From Blastomyces gilchristii SLH14081 (lineage: Eukaryota; Ascomycota; Eurotiomycetes; Onygenales; Ajellomycetaceae): 64,000 nt of DNA. Positions within the stretch are counted from its first letter, which is position 1; the number at the start of each line of letters is the position of its first letter. A program made the translations under genes and the position numbers. Shown here piece after piece: positions 35,118-48,383 of the stretch. The notes below the pieces were generated by a model. The model saw only the letters and a list, made by a program, of their open reading frames with translations, made no database searches and was not told where the DNA came from. The DNA is taken from positions 2,517,379-2,581,378 of the forward strand of contig NW_003101679.1 of assembly GCF_000003855.2 (NCBI RefSeq), read 5' to 3'.

Positions 35118-36749
35118 ATGAGTTCAAAAATACACTCTGTTAATATGAAAAAAGATGCTTTCTCAAATGCTATTTCTGAGATTGAAATTCTGAAGAGAAG
35201 AAAGAAAGAAGAAATAGAGAAATAACAAGTTCTTGAAATACAGACACTTGAAAAAGCAAGCAAGATTCTTGAAAAGCAGTATCTAAATGAGATGAATGAA
35301 GAAGTTGTATTAATTCTTCATACTCAGACTAGATAACTACAGAAGATGATCAAGTTCAAACTTGGAATTTTCAACACAGTTCAAAAAACATTGAAAATTC
35401 CTAGTATAATCACTGACTCTTCACTTTACTCTTCTTCTTTTTCTACTTCTTCTTCTTCTTCATTAAATTAGAAGAAAATATATGCTCAAGCAGTTGAATC
35501 TGCTGTCTCTAAACCTGCTGTCTCTAAACCTGCTGTCTCTAAACCTGCTATCTCAAAATCTGCTCAAAATCCTGAGAAATCTCAGAAGAATACTGCTCAT
35601 ACTTCTATTCATAGAAAAGTGAAAACAAAAATGTAAAAAGACAAAAACTTTCAAATCTTCAGAAATAGAAGACATATTCTCAAAGTCTCAAATCAGAATA
35701 TCTTGCAGAGAAACAAGCTAAACTCAAATCTCATTTTTAGAATCAGAAATGAAATTAATCAGTAGTTCTTTTCTCAGTTAATGACTGATATTGAAGTTCA
35801 AAAACCAGTTATAACTTCAATTGAGATATTCTTGTTTGAAAACTTGATCATTCTGTCTATAATGCCTGAATTCAGTTCAGAAGTTCTGATTCAGAATGAG
35901 AATCTCTGAAAATCAGCAGTAGAATCTTTGTTAAACACAACAATTCTATCTAAGAGAGATGAAAAGTGAGATAAAGTTATTCTTCATGATATTTAAGTTG
36001 AAATTTTTGACTGTGAAGAAGAAATACTACTTCTCAAAAATGAATTAGAAGAATACAACTCTATTCAACTGAGAAAAGAGCCTGTATAACTAAATTTAAT
36101 TGAGTTCAGACAAAGTAGAACAAATGCCTCTGTTCTAGTATATACAAAGACACTTAAACAATAAAAGATCTCTGAAGAAAGAGTAGCAGATTTGAAAATG
36201 AGAGTTCATGAATACAAAGACTCAAGAATGAATTTCAAAGCTCAAACACAGTGTTCAAACTGTCAAAGATATGAATACTTTGTAATCTCTTATTTTAGAG
36301 ACTTAAAATGTGCATTCTGTGCTAGAGATCACAAAACTAGTCAGTATAAATGTGAAACTTGCTCAAAAAGAGAGAGAATATGTTAATATACTCTGCTTAA
36401 ATACTCTAATTGCAAAGAAAAACAGGCATCTAGCTTAAAAGAATGTATATTTACTTCAAGAACTCAAAGAAACTGAAGAAAATATGAAGCTCAAAGTCAA
36501 TATATAACTGAAGAGAGTAGTCAAGTCAGTAAATCTACAACTATAAGCTTAAAAAGAAGAAATCCTCAACTATTTAAATCTTCAAACTTCAATTCTTCAG
36601 CTAAATATAAACAGAATTTGAATTCTCAAACTTCTGTTAAGATTAGAGAATTGAGAAATGACTCTGATGATAAACTATATATAATGTAAGCAGTTGAGAT
36701 TTCTACTTTTTAAAATAGATATAATCTACTATCTGATAATAGTGATTAG
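35118..36749 (+). pseudogene. LINE ORF1 (gag-like, zinc-finger) copy B
   Basis: A 544-codon frame from ATG 35118 to TAG 36747-36749, frame-preserved but broken by RIP-type stops. N-terminus: coiled-coil-like, Lys/Glu-rich (residues ~10-80). A Ser-rich stretch and a short exact repeat of AVSKPAVSKPA follow (~residues 130-150). The C-terminal third carries Cys/His clusters CSNCQRYEYFVISYF (degraded CX2CX4HX4C), CAFCARDHKTSQYKC, ETCSKRERIC and SNCKEK...KEC, the arrangement seen in fungal Tad1-like ORF1 proteins. Would coat LINE RNA. Confidence 0.8.
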
Positions 36750-36778
36750 ATTCTACTCTATCTCTACTCTCTTTTAGT

Positions 36779-39700
36779 ATGAATATACAATAAACACAAT
36801 AAAAAAAGTTTAAAAACTCTTCAAAAATTATATTTATTTAAAACAATGTGAATAGAAACTCAAATTGTATTTATTCTTGTCTTCAAATTGCATTTGAATA
36901 AAAAGTTGATTTTATACTTCTTCAGAAACTGAATTTTGATACTGAGTAAAAATACATTATTTCTCATTCAAGCTACTACTACTTTCTATCTCAAAAGTCT
37001 GAGATAAAGTCAAGAGTAGTGATCTATGAAAGAAAGAGATTGAGATATTAATTTAATCTAAGATTTAATATTATGTCTGACTCTGATATTCTGGTGAGTG
37101 ATATTATAGATAAAGAAAATGAGTTTAATACTATACAGCTTCTAAATATTTATAATGAAAAGTCATTGAAGAAAAATAACAATATCTGAATAATTAATAG
37201 AGGATTTCTGAACATAACTCTGTTAAGAAACTCTATAATTATAGAAGATTTCAATGCATATTATCTCTGATAAAATTCAGAATATAAAAGAGCAGTAAGA
37301 GTAGATAATCTGATTGAATCAATCTTTAAGCATTTAATAGATCAGTTAACTAGTCTGATCAATAAACATTCTTTAGAAAAGATATAAAACAGAAATCTAT
37401 TATAGATCTAATCTTCATATTATAAAATCTAATTGAAAAAAGACTTGTAAACTGATTTATTAATTTAAATAAGATATGAGAATCAGATCATGAGATTATT
37501 CAATTTAATATTGTACTGAGTAAAAAATAAATGAGTGAAAATCCTCTTCTCTCTAATCAGTATAACTTTAACAAAGCTGATTGAAAAGCAGTTAAAGAAA
37601 GTATAAAACTGTTAAAATCTGAAAAGCAGAGTAAGCTATATTGAAATCTCAGTCAAGATATCTCAAATGAAATACTTAAGAATAGAGTAAAGCTCATTTT
37701 ATCTATTATTCTAATAAGTGTTAGAGATAATATTTCAAAGAAAAAGTCTTCTAAGTATTTCAAATCTTGATGAAATGAGAATATTATATCTAAAAGAAAA
37801 CAATTAGCTACTGTTAAAAGAGATTGAAAGAATGATATAATATCTGATAAAGAGTTCAAAGCTGTCAGAAATGAATACTTTTCAGATATTAAAAGAGCTA
37901 AAACAGACTGCTGAAACAAATTTCTTGAAGAAGCATAAGAAAAAAAAGTTTTTAAAGCTTTTAACTATACTAAAACAAGAAGTGTGGCAAAACTTTCAGC
38001 CTTAAATATGACTTTCAGAATGAATTATATACAGCAAATTTCTTTGAAGAAACATGTCAAGCTTTTATAAGATTTCTCTTTCAAAACTTATCAGATTCAG
38101 ATTCAGAAGAAGAGAATATATCACTTTATAACTATATTAATGAAAATGACTGACAATGATCTGAGCTTATACAAGATAAATTAGAGTCAGCTATCTTCTC
38201 AAGTTTAGTTAAAACTGCTGCAGAGCCTGATTCAATCAATCACTTAATTATTCAAAATACATATTCCTACTTAAAGAATGAATATTTTAAGCTCTTTTTC
38301 AATCTCTTGAAAAATGAGTATTATTCTGAATGATGAAAAGAAGTCACTGAAGTGATTCTTGTAGAATCTAATAGAAAAACTTTAATTTCTAAGTTATATA
38401 GAGTAATATCTCTATTGAACTGTCTAGAAAAGATTTTAGAAAAGATAATATCTACTCAACTATCTTTTATAAACTCTATTAATGATTCTCTTCTATTCAG
38501 TGAATAAATAAGAGATAGAAAACAATACTCTGCAATTGATACTCTTCTCTCAATTATTTATAATATTCAAATAGCAAAGCATGAAGATCTGATCTCAACT
38601 GTAGTTTTTATTGATATAAATGAAGTATTTAATCATGTTTCAAAGTCAAAGTTAATTCAGACTTTGAAGATGTTAAAACTGTCACTTTCTCTAATAAAAT
38701 GAGTTAACTGTTTTATATCTAAAAGAATCAAACAACTATTCTTTGATGAAATAAAATAAGACAAGACTGAGATAAAAATAGAAGTACTGTAAGACTCTTC
38801 AATCTCACTTATTTTATTTGTAATATATACTGCATGTCTATTCAAGAATAGAGATATGAAAATAGTGAGATCTTCAAGTTATATGAATGATATTGATCTA
38901 GTCTACAGTTTAAAAATAATTAAAGAGAATTTAGAAGTGATTGAAAAAGTAGTAAAGAAAATCTTTGTTAGAGCAGATATCAATTAAATTTAATTTAATA
39001 TAAATAAAACTGAGTGAATTCATTTCTTTTCTAGATTCAATGAGAAAGAACTATGTCTAACCCTTTTAAATAGAGATATTAAACTCAGTTTAAATGTTAA
39101 ATGATTAGAAGTATGATTAATCTTCAAGTTGAATTTTAAATATTATATTCAATAAAGAACTATCAAGACAGAAAGACTATTGAATAGCATAATCAGACTA
39201 TTAAATACAGAGAGATATCTATTCTTTCAGGCTATGAGACAGTTGTATATAGCCTGTATTATCTCAGTAGCTGATTATGAAGTTCAAGTTTGATGAAATA
39301 ATCAAGAAAATTTCACTAAACTCTTTCAAAGTCTGTAAAACAGAGCATTGAGAAGAATTCTGAGAGTATTTAAATCATCTTCTATTAAAGTAATGAAAAT
39401 TGAAGCTTCAATTACTTCTTCTGCTATTAGATTTAAAAAGGCCTGTATGAACTATACTCTGAGAGTTATAAAGATGAGCTTAAATTATATAATCAGAGAA
39501 AGAGTCTCTTCTTCATTTACATTAACTAACTCTGAAAATGAACTGGATTAAAATAGATTTCTTAATTAAAAGAAAAATAATTCTTTAAAGAAAATGCTCT
39601 CTCAACTATATAGACTATACTCACTGATGAAAAATCAATTTTCTTCATTAAATATTGAAAAAGTTGATCATGAGAAGATATCTCTCTGAAGAGAAAAGCT

Positions 39701-40733
39701 TGAATCTCTTATAGACTTGTAAATAAGTGAACTATCTAAAGAGAGAGAATATAAACAGTATTTGAAGAGAATTTCTACAATGAATATAAAAGAGTCTATT
39801 CTGATTTATTCAGATGACTCCAAAAATGAAAATTTAAATATATTAGACACAGACATTGCTTATACTGAAGATAATATCAATTTTATCTCAGATTTCTGAA
39901 ATTTAGGCTGAGAATCTGAAGTCTTTGCTGCTGAACTACTTGTAATAGTGAAAGCTTTCAAACTCATTGAAATAAAATCTTATAAAAGAGAAAATAGTTT
40001 GAAAGAGATATAAATATTCTCTAATAGTCAAGCTGCTTTAAAAAGACTTAAAAATAGTCAGATTTATAATAATCAAATGAATCTTGAACTGATTTTAAAC
40101 TCTGTTTTGAAAATTCAAAACAGAATAATATTAAAAGTGATAATTCATCTGCACTGAGTTTCTACTTATATAAATATTCATGATAATGAATTCACTGATT
40201 CAGCTGTAATAAAGAGGTCAGAATTAAGCAGATCTATTCAAGAAATTAAATTCTGATCTTTTATAAAGAGAAAGATAAAAGAATCTTGTTTAGATAAGTG
40301 AAATAAAAGCTGATAGAAATAAAAGAAGAGTATACATTATTCAAGATTTGAAATAAAACTTAAGTGAAAATCTTGTTCAATTAAATGTAAAAAGAAAATA
40401 TTCTCATTTATAATACAGCTGAAACTAGAATATGACTATTTCAAATCTTATATACAAAGATTTGATGATAGATTTAATTCAATAGAATGCTCATTCTTCA
40501 ATGCAAATGAGAATTCTGAGTATATTGCAATGCACTGTGTATTATACAATAGTCTCAGAGTCAGATTGAAAGAGAAGTATGATCTAAATCACTTAACTAT
40601 GAGATTCTTATTCTCAACTGAGACAGGAATTAAATACTTAATAGAGTTTTTATCAGAAACTCAAGCAGCTATAAGAAAATGACTAAATTCAGAAATATCT
40701 GAATATGAAGAGGAGGAAATTGATCAGCTATAG
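36779..40733 (+). pseudogene. LINE ORF2 (endonuclease-RT-RNase H) copy B
   Basis: Starts 30 bp after the ORF1 stop, as in copy A. Endonuclease (about 36860-37500; VDFILLQ, IIIEDFNAYY), RT (about 38300-39000), post-RT region (39348-39551), RNase H (about 39790-40160; IYSDDSKNEN, FAAELLVIVKAFK-like) and C-terminal Cys motif (about 40480-40530). At least one net frameshift lies between the start and the post-RT region, as the frame differs by one. Numerous TGA-for-Trp changes. The RNase H region here is the uninterrupted form that defines the MITE insertion site in copy A. Confidence 0.83.
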
Positions 40734-41414
40734 TCTCTTAAAACAGCTATATACTATCTTTTAATAATTTATTTTATTATAGTCTCTCTTTACTTTACTT
40801 TTTTCTTTCTATTCTTTTCTATCTATCTATTTAATATGTCTATCTTTAAGACTGTGTTCTCTTTTCTTTTGTCATAATATTGTCAAATTGTTTCGAAGTA
40901 TCAGAAGATATTAAAATACTGTAATTTATAAACAGCTTTTGTATTCTGAGCTGGAATTTTCTGATTTTACATATCTAAAATTAGTAAATGTATAATAGTT
41001 CACTTTATAGATATAGGAACAACCCTGAGAACTAAAAGTTCTCAGATAGATATCATAGTCTCTGACTGAATACATCTATAATTGAAGAATAATAATAATA
41101 ACTTACAGAATATTATTCTCTACATCTGTGACAGAGAAATTCTCTGAACATATGAACAAATTAATCTCAGTAAAGAATATTCTTGAGCATCTTCTACAGA
41201 ATCAAGTTATTTTTCTATAAGAAATACTTACTGTCTGTAAACACTCTTAAATCAAGTCTCTAGACATAATCTTCAGAGATACTTATAAACTGAAAAGAAA
41301 CTTTCTTAAGCTGTAACTGCTTAAGACTATCTATTAAATGACAATCTATAAAAGCTTTTATAAGTTTGTATTTAAAATTGACTTACAAGTCTTACTGTGT
41401 GATATAAAAGATGA

Positions 41415-41762
41415 GCCCTGATGACTGAATGGTTAATGCGGCCACCCGGTAGCGCCTTGGTGTGGGAAACCAAGGTGTGTGGGTTCGAAACCCGCAGGGG
41501 ATACATTAAATTCAGAACCCAAGCACCTCAGGTTTCTAATAAATACAGAGGTGTACAAATCACTCTAATAAATCGCTCTATGTTCCTGTGCTGGGAAGTT
41601 ATTATCGCATGTATCTAATTGTCACTCCTTTGTATTTCCTATGTTCTTGTTATCTTGGCGTGGTCTCAACACCTGTATTTCCTCCTGTATAATCAACACT
41701 TGGCCTGTATTTAACATCATGCAAGGACTTATCATAAGCTCCACTTGCATATAAGTATAATG

Positions 41763-41794
<32 letters not shown>
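41415..41794 (+). mobile_element. tRNA-headed SINE
   Basis: A ~380-bp insertion with a perfect 13-bp target-site duplication ATATAAAAGATGA (41402-41414 and 41795-41807; uninterrupted homologue at about 43556). The 5' head is tRNA-like: A box TGACTGAATGG (41422-41432) and a perfect B box GGTTCGAAACC (41482-41492), with an anticodon-stem-like hairpin CCTTGGT...ACCAAGG between them. The body is tRNA-unrelated and base-balanced; the tail is (AAT)n. Its 3' end (TTGCATATAAGTATAATGG) resembles the LINE 3' end (CTGCATATATCTATAATTG), also followed by (AAT)n. It would be transcribed by RNA polymerase III and copied by a LINE RT in trans. Confidence 0.85.
41422..41492 (+). promoter_or_regulatory. Internal RNA polymerase III promoter (A and B boxes) of the SINE
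   Basis: A box TGACTGAATGG and B box GGTTCGAAACC, ~50 bp apart. The B box fits the GGTTCGANNCC consensus exactly; the A box has an A where TGGC is usual, possibly a RIP change. Confidence 0.7.

Positions 41795-41796
<2 letters not shown>
41764..41796 (+). repeat. (AAT)n tail of the SINE
   Basis: About eleven AAT units, the same repeat that ends both LINE copies. Confidence 0.85.
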
Positions 41797-41797
<1 letters not shown>

Positions 41798-42267
41798 TAA
41801 AAGATGAAGAAGCTATTATCTATATAATAACAGATCTCTACTATACTAAAGTCAAGAACTGACTGAATTATCTAGAGAATAAGTTAAGAGACTCTGTGAG
41901 CTGAACAGAGAACATCTGAATCATAATTATTAATATTAGAAAAAGAGATAAGAAATCTGATAAAGACTACTTATAGTACTTTATAAAATTGTGATGTGAA
42001 TTGAGATCTGTGAAAACAGAGCTCTGAAACAAGACCTGAATAATGATATTTATAAAGAGACTGAATAAAGATATGCAGAATATGCTCATTAAGTAAGACT
42101 TTAAGCTCTTAACTCTGAAGAAACTGATAACTCTTATTCATTACTTACAGATCACTCTGAGAGACTCAGATTTATAGAGAGTGAATTACTGATCAGCTCT
42201 ACAAGAGTCAGAATAACAGAGAATAGATTTGTCAGAGAAAGATGATAAAATATAGAGAGATTTATAT

Positions 42268-42773
42268 TTAGACTGACTGTGTGACTGTGTCTGAAATCAG
42301 GACCAGAATATTTGATAGTCACATTATCAATTCAACTGATCTCATTACACAGTTTTAAGATTATATGGTGATTCTATACTGTCTTAGTAAGACTTACTGA
42401 CTACTCTTATCACATTTTTCAAATGAGATCATGATTTTCACTTGTAAATTTAAATTATTTTTATTACTTTAAATGACTTTAAATCTCATTTAAATGTTAT
42501 CAAAAAGTGTTACTTTTTAAAAAATTAAAAATAGGCAAAAAAAACATTAAAATGTCTAAAAATAGTAACTTTATGTCAAGAATGAGACTAAATGAAATTA
42601 AATGAGATCACTTTCTTATTTTTTCTAAGTCATAGTCTCATTTTGAGATTTGATATATAGTTACTTTGCATGTTTTTTTAATGATTAGTTGCAGCACAAT
42701 TCACATTAAGAAATATATAAGACCAGATCAAATGAGATTAAACATGAAATTCATGGTCCCGGCAGCCAATCTA
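42268..42773. mobile_element. MITE copy 2, RIP-degraded
   Basis: Inverted relative to copy 1. Starts TTAGACTGACTGTGTGACTG, ends GCAGCCAATCTA; ~506 bp. Flanked by a perfect 7-bp duplication TTTATAT (42261-42267, 42774-42780); the uninterrupted site is at about 44070. Internal GGGACC-type motifs of copy 1 appear as GAGATC or GAAATT here. Confidence 0.85.
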
Positions 42774-42843
42774 TTTATATCTGACTGCTGAGCAGAGAGA
42801 GAGAGCTTTATAAGCTTCTGTAATTAGAGTGTATAACAGAGAG

Positions 42844-43100
42844 TGTAAGAAATCCCACTTCTCACGGATTCTTTACCCCTATTTCTATCTCTCATATAAT
42901 TAATAGGGTTAGCAGCCCTTGACTACACACAACTATATAGACTGAAGTTCATGAATACTATTTATAACTCAGCTTGAATACTATTATATATTTAATCTCT
43001 ACATTTATCTTTCTATTATGAATACTTCTAGTAGTTAACAGTATATATCACATCAAGCTGCAAACATCTGAATAATTATCTGTGAGTACTTATTCTTACA
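42844..43100 (+). repeat. 5' LTR of Gypsy-1 copy 3
   Basis: TGTAAGAAATCCC to TTCTTACA; followed by TTTCAAGCTCTGTCAG as in copy 1. Confidence 0.92.
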
Positions 43101-46100
43101 TTTCAAGCTCTGTCAGTCAGCAACTATCTGTTATAACTGAAAGAACTAGAAACTTATAGACTTCAATCTCTGTAAACTCTACTGCAGATACTCAGAAGCA
43201 GTTATCAGAATCATGAATAACTTTCATAAAAGAAGTTTCAGAGAACTTACTAATCACTTATAAGAAAGTATTCTCTGTATCTATGACAGAGGAACTCTCT
43301 GAACTGATAAATAAATTAATCTCAGTGAAGAACATTCTTAAGTATCTCTTATAAGATCAAGCTATTGTTCTATAAGAAATGCTTACTGTCTATAAACACT
43401 CTTAAACTGAGTCTCTAGACATGATCTTCAGAGACACTTATGAACTGAAAAGAAACTTTCTTAAGTTATAATTACTTAAGATCACTTATCAAATCACAAT
43501 CTATAAAAGCTTTTATAAGTTTGTATTTGAAATTGACTAATAAGCCTGACTGTATGATATAAAAGATGAAGAAGCTATTATCTATACAATGACAGATCTC
43601 TACTACACTGAAGTCAAAAACTGACTGAATTATTTAAAGAATAATTATTAGAGATTTTACTGATCTGTTCTTAAGATCTATCTAGAGAATAAGTTAAAGA
43701 ACTCTGTGAGTCAGACAGAGAATATTTGAACTGTGATTATTAATATTAGAAAAAGAGATAAGAAATCTGATGAAGACTACTCACAGTACTTTATAAAATT
43801 ATAATATGAATTAAGATCTATAGAAACAGAGCTCTGAAATAAGATCTGAATAATAATATTTATAAAGAGACTGAATAAAGATATACAGAATAAGCTTATT
43901 GAGTAAGACTCTAAGTTCTTGACTCTGAAGAAACTGATAACTCTCATTCATTACTTATAGATTACTGTAAGAGTCACAGATCTATAGAGAGTGAACTATC
44001 AATCAGCTCTGTAAGAATCAGAATAATAGAGAACAGATTTACTGAAAAAAGATAATAAGCTATAGAGAGATTTATATCTGACTACTGAGCAGAGAGAGAG
44101 AGCTTTGTAAGCTTCTGTAAATAGAGTTTATAACAGAGAGATTAAGAAAAAGAGTCTCTACTTTATTTATTCTAAATTAGAACATCTTCATGCAAACTGT
44201 TCAGATAAATTAAAATAGAAATTTGAGAAGTTACAGACAGAGTCAGTAACAGTCTTCTTAAGAGTCTTAAAGCTGACATCTGAATCTGTTACTCTTTCAA
44301 TAAAAAGACATACTCACAGAGAGAGATTACACTGCAGTACTACTGTTTCATCAGTATAGAAAGTATTAATAAACTCAGAATCTCAGGTCACTGTAGTGTT
44401 TCTAAAGCTTATGAAGTAAATAAGCTGAGTGATAAAAACTGAAAATCTGCTCTTATAATAAGCAGAGTGTGAGAACTCAGATCTGAGAGCTGAGAGACTT
44501 ATAAGAGTTATCTTTGAATTATAAGATCTCTTCAGAATCTGAAGAAGATTTATAAAAACTATGATTATTGCAGATATTACAGATGATATATACTTGAGAC
44601 TTATATAACTTTAAAGACACAATTCACACATAGCTGTCTATGAGTCAGGTTTATACTTTCAATCAGTGTTGATAGACTTACTCACAGAGATAGAATCAGT
44701 TAATACTGCAGAGTTAATTAGAGAAGATAAGCTCATCTATATAATAACTTTATAAATGTCTGAGAACTTCATAGTCATGAAAACTGAGCTTCAGATATCA
44801 GAGAAATATCAAGATCTTACAGAGATATTCAGTTCAGCTAAGATAGCTGAGCTTTCATCTCACTGTGAGAAGAATCTGATAATAGATTTGATAGAAGAGT
44901 AGAAACTCTTCTGAGAATCAATCTATAAGCTCTTTCATTATGAGATAGAGATCTTGTAAGCTTATGTAAAGATGAATCTGAAGAATGACTTTATCTGATC
45001 TTTACAGATCTCTGTGAAGGTTTCTGTGATATTTATAAAGAAGAAGAATCAAGATCTCAGATTGTGTATAAACTATTACAATCTGAACTTCAAGACTATA
45101 AAGAGTCACTATTTCCTGTCTCTGATTAAGAATGTAATTAACTATCTCACAGAAGCTGTCATATTCACACAATTAAATATGATTAATGTATATACACAGC
45201 TATGAATACAGTCTGAGAATAAATAAAAGACTGTCTTTAGAACTGTACTGAGATTATTTGAATATCTAGTGATGTCTTTTAATTTGACTAATACTCTTAC
45301 AGTATTTCAGTCTTTCATCAATAAAACACTTTATGTATATCTGAATATCTTCATGATAATATCTCTGAATGATGTGATAATGTACTTTACAAAGAAGAAA
45401 GAACATACTGAGTATATATAAACTGTGTTAAAGATCTTAGATAAGACAGAACTGTATATTAAGCTTGTAAAGTGCAACTTCAGTATCTGTTGACTTAATT
45501 TTCTAGAATATATAATTATCACAGATAACATTTAGATGAAATCTTCATAGATTGAGACTATTCTATTATAATCAGAGTTAACTAGTATTCATAAGATTCA
45601 GATCTTTCTGAGCTTTGTGAATTTCTATAGACAGTTTATCTTTGTATTCATAAGAATCTTCTTAGCTCTTACAGACATGCTGAAGAATGAAAATAAAAAG
45701 AAGTCATTCTATAAATAAAGAATGAAAAGATTGTTAAGAAGAGAGAGCTGTGAGAACTTTCTTATCTCAGAAGCTTATAGAGTCTTTATAAGATTGAAAT
45801 AGATATTTATAAATATAGTAATACTGTTTCACTTTAATTTCTTACTCTTAATCAGATTAGAGACAGATATCTTCTTCTTTACAATTTCAGAAATAGTCTT
45901 ATAACTACAGTTAAATGAGAACTGAGTTTCAGTAGTCTTTTTCTCATAAAAGATGTAACTTATAAAGATTAACTATAATATTCATAATTAAAAGCTTCTT
46001 AAAGTTGTGAAATTCTTTTGTCACTGATATCACTACTTTAAGAATCTTATAACAGTGATTACTGTTATAACTGATTATAACAGCTTATAACAGTTTACTT

Positions 46101-48107
46101 TAATTAAGAAACTCTTATAGCAGTAGATCTGCTAGACTCAGAGACTGAGTGAATTCTGATTTAAGATAGAGTATATCAAGAGAACTAAGAACTCAGTGAA
46201 TGAACTCTCTCACAGGCCTGACTATGTCAAGAAGGCCAGGATGACAGATATAGAGAGACTAGAGAAGACAGAAACACTTTATAAAATGCTTAAACTGAGT
46301 ATTATAAAGAAATTAACTGAAGAGTCTCTCAATTTTCTATAAGAGAAGAAAGAAGAGAAAGAAAAGAAGTCTGTATAACTACTCTTTATAACACTGAGAG
46401 TCAACACTCTGAGAATCTCTGTAAGAATTCTTGAAGAGAGTATCTATAATCTGAAGAGTTTGCAGACTTTAAGAAGCACTGTAGAAGATCTGATATAAGA
46501 GAAAATAAAGTATAAGTCTTAATAAGATCTTCTATTCAGATTGTCTGAACTGTAACTGAATAATAAATATACTTTGTATATTCAGAAACTGCTCACAGCA
46601 GAGATCAACTCTGTAGAAATAAAGAATTAAAGAGACTTAAATAATCTCTTATAAAGAGAGGGCTGAATTTATGTATTTATAAATAAGTTTCTATATATAG
46701 AACTTATTAAAAGGTATTATAACTCTTCTCTAACAGATTATTTTATAGCTACTAGAACTTATGAGTTACTCATAAGAAAATACTTCTGACTGAAGATATA
46801 AGAACTTATAAAGAAGATAGTGAATTCTTATACTATTTATCAGAGTTCACAGATAGTATAGTTCAGATTATATAAAGAACTTACTTCTCTATTCATCTCA
46901 CAGAAACCTTGAGAACAGCTAGAAATGAATATTCTCATAAGTCTCTCTAAAAGTAAGAATATATATATTACCTGCTTTGACAGTGTACTGATGATAGTAG
47001 ATCACTTCATCAAGATAGTATACTTTATACTCACTTATAAGAACTTAAAGTTAAAGAATTTAACTCACATCTATATTTACAATGTAGTTTGATTATATGA
47101 GTTATCTATAAATATTATCTCAGATAGAGAATTAATCTTTATAAGAGACTTCTAATCTGATCTGATAACTATACTGAAGATTTTATGAGATTTAAGTACA
47201 GCTTTTCATTAATAAACAGATAATCAGATAGAATATCTGATAAGTATATTAAAACAGTATCTGCAGTGCTTTGTCAATTACAATCAGAATAATTAAATAC
47301 ATTAATTATGACTTCCAGAGTATATATATAATAACTTAAAACATGTTAGTACAGATAAAATTCTCTTTGAGATGCTCACTGAGACTTATCTGTGAATAAT
47401 CTTGATGAATCTGTGAGAGTATACTATAGAGTATAGTGATGTCTGTGAACAGGCTGAGAGAATTCAGAATATCTGAGAGAAAGTCTGTGAATTCTTGAGA
47501 AAGACTCAAGAGTATCAGAAGAGATACTATGACTTTAAGTATATTATAAAGAGTTTCAAGAAAGATAATAGAGTCTGACTGAGTCTAGAAAACATTATTA
47601 TATAAAGATCTAGTAGAAAGATAAATCTCTTATAAACAGAGTCTTATAAGATTATGAAGATAGTTATCTCACAGTTCTACAGATTAAAACTGTTATCTGA
47701 GTTATAAATATACAATGTTTTTCATATCTCTTTACTTCATAAATGTAAGAAATTCTCAGAAGAGAATTCTATGACTTATCACTCTATTTATAAAGTATTA
47801 GAGAGTGAAAGAGATTATCAGATCAAATAAATTATTAACTCAGAGAAGTGAGATTATAAGCTCTGATTCAAGATTCAGTAATAAGAATATTCTGATGAGA
47901 TGAATAAGTTTACTTAAGAATTATTCAGATAGATAAGACATCTGTAGAAGCTAAGACATAACTTTTATATTATAAATTCTGATAAGTTAGAATAGTGCAG
48001 TCTTCACTAAGAATCTGATTATAATCAAGATATTAATACTGTCATTTATAAATTCTAGTCTATAAGATGATGAGTTTCTACTGAAATGAACAGTTCACAG
48101 TGTATAT
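43101..48107 (+). pseudogene. Gypsy-1 copy 3 gag-pol
   Basis: Colinear with copy 1 19768-24760. The start ATG is now ATA (about 43133). Readable: RT (45014-45205, VSVIFIKKKNQDLRLCINYY), the RT palm, and an integrase zinc region in which the frame is continuous (YELLIRKYF, about 46760-46790), showing that the base missing in copy 1 is a private deletion. Ends at the Gypsy-2 target site just after the chromodomain. Confidence 0.88.
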
Positions 48108-48383
48108 TGTAAGAGGCCTACGCCGAATAGATCGGTATAATATTGATAGGTCTTATATAACAAAGATAAAAACATTAAAGAAGAAAAGAAAGAGAAAGTG
48201 TGAGAATCAGTGATTGAGGTGGATATTTATACGCGTATGTGGTGGCATACGCGGTGGAGCTTCGGGGTGAAAGAATATGCGCGCCTTTGTAGCAGCCGCG
48301 GATCAGCGATCAGGAATGGAAGAATCTATGAAGTGTAATGAAATAGTCTATATAATTGATCAGGTGCAGCCCGCCACATTAGT
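48108..48383 (-). repeat. 3' LTR of Gypsy-2 copy B
   Basis: TGTAAGAGGCCTACGCCG to GCAGCCCGCCACA. Aligns base for base with 58638-58914. Confidence 0.92.

Larger units (their letters stand above)
34640..41100 (+). mobile_element. Tad1-like LINE, near full length (copy B)
   Basis: The most complete LINE here: ~480-bp 5' UTR (5' edge uncertain), ORF1 (35118-36749), ORF2 (36779-40733), 3' UTR with a hairpin at 41024-41046 and an (AAT)n end at 41088-41100. It is followed directly by gag sequence of an older Gypsy-1 copy. Strong RIP-type decay throughout. Confidence 0.88.
41101..42843 (+). pseudogene. Gypsy-1 copy 4, gag part (left piece)
   Basis: Matches copy 1 gag from about 19923 onward (lacking LTR and the first ~120 bp of gag). 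Interrupted by a SINE (41415-41794) and a MITE (42268-42773), then broken by Gypsy-1 copy 3, whose target duplication GAGAG ends it at 42839-42843. Heavily RIP-degraded; the continuation is at 60994. Confidence 0.85.

Noticed and set aside
41415..41500. Functional tRNA gene at the SINE head
   Set aside because: The spacing between A and B boxes and the middle of the molecule do not give a normal cloverleaf, and the segment lies inside a SINE with its own target duplication.
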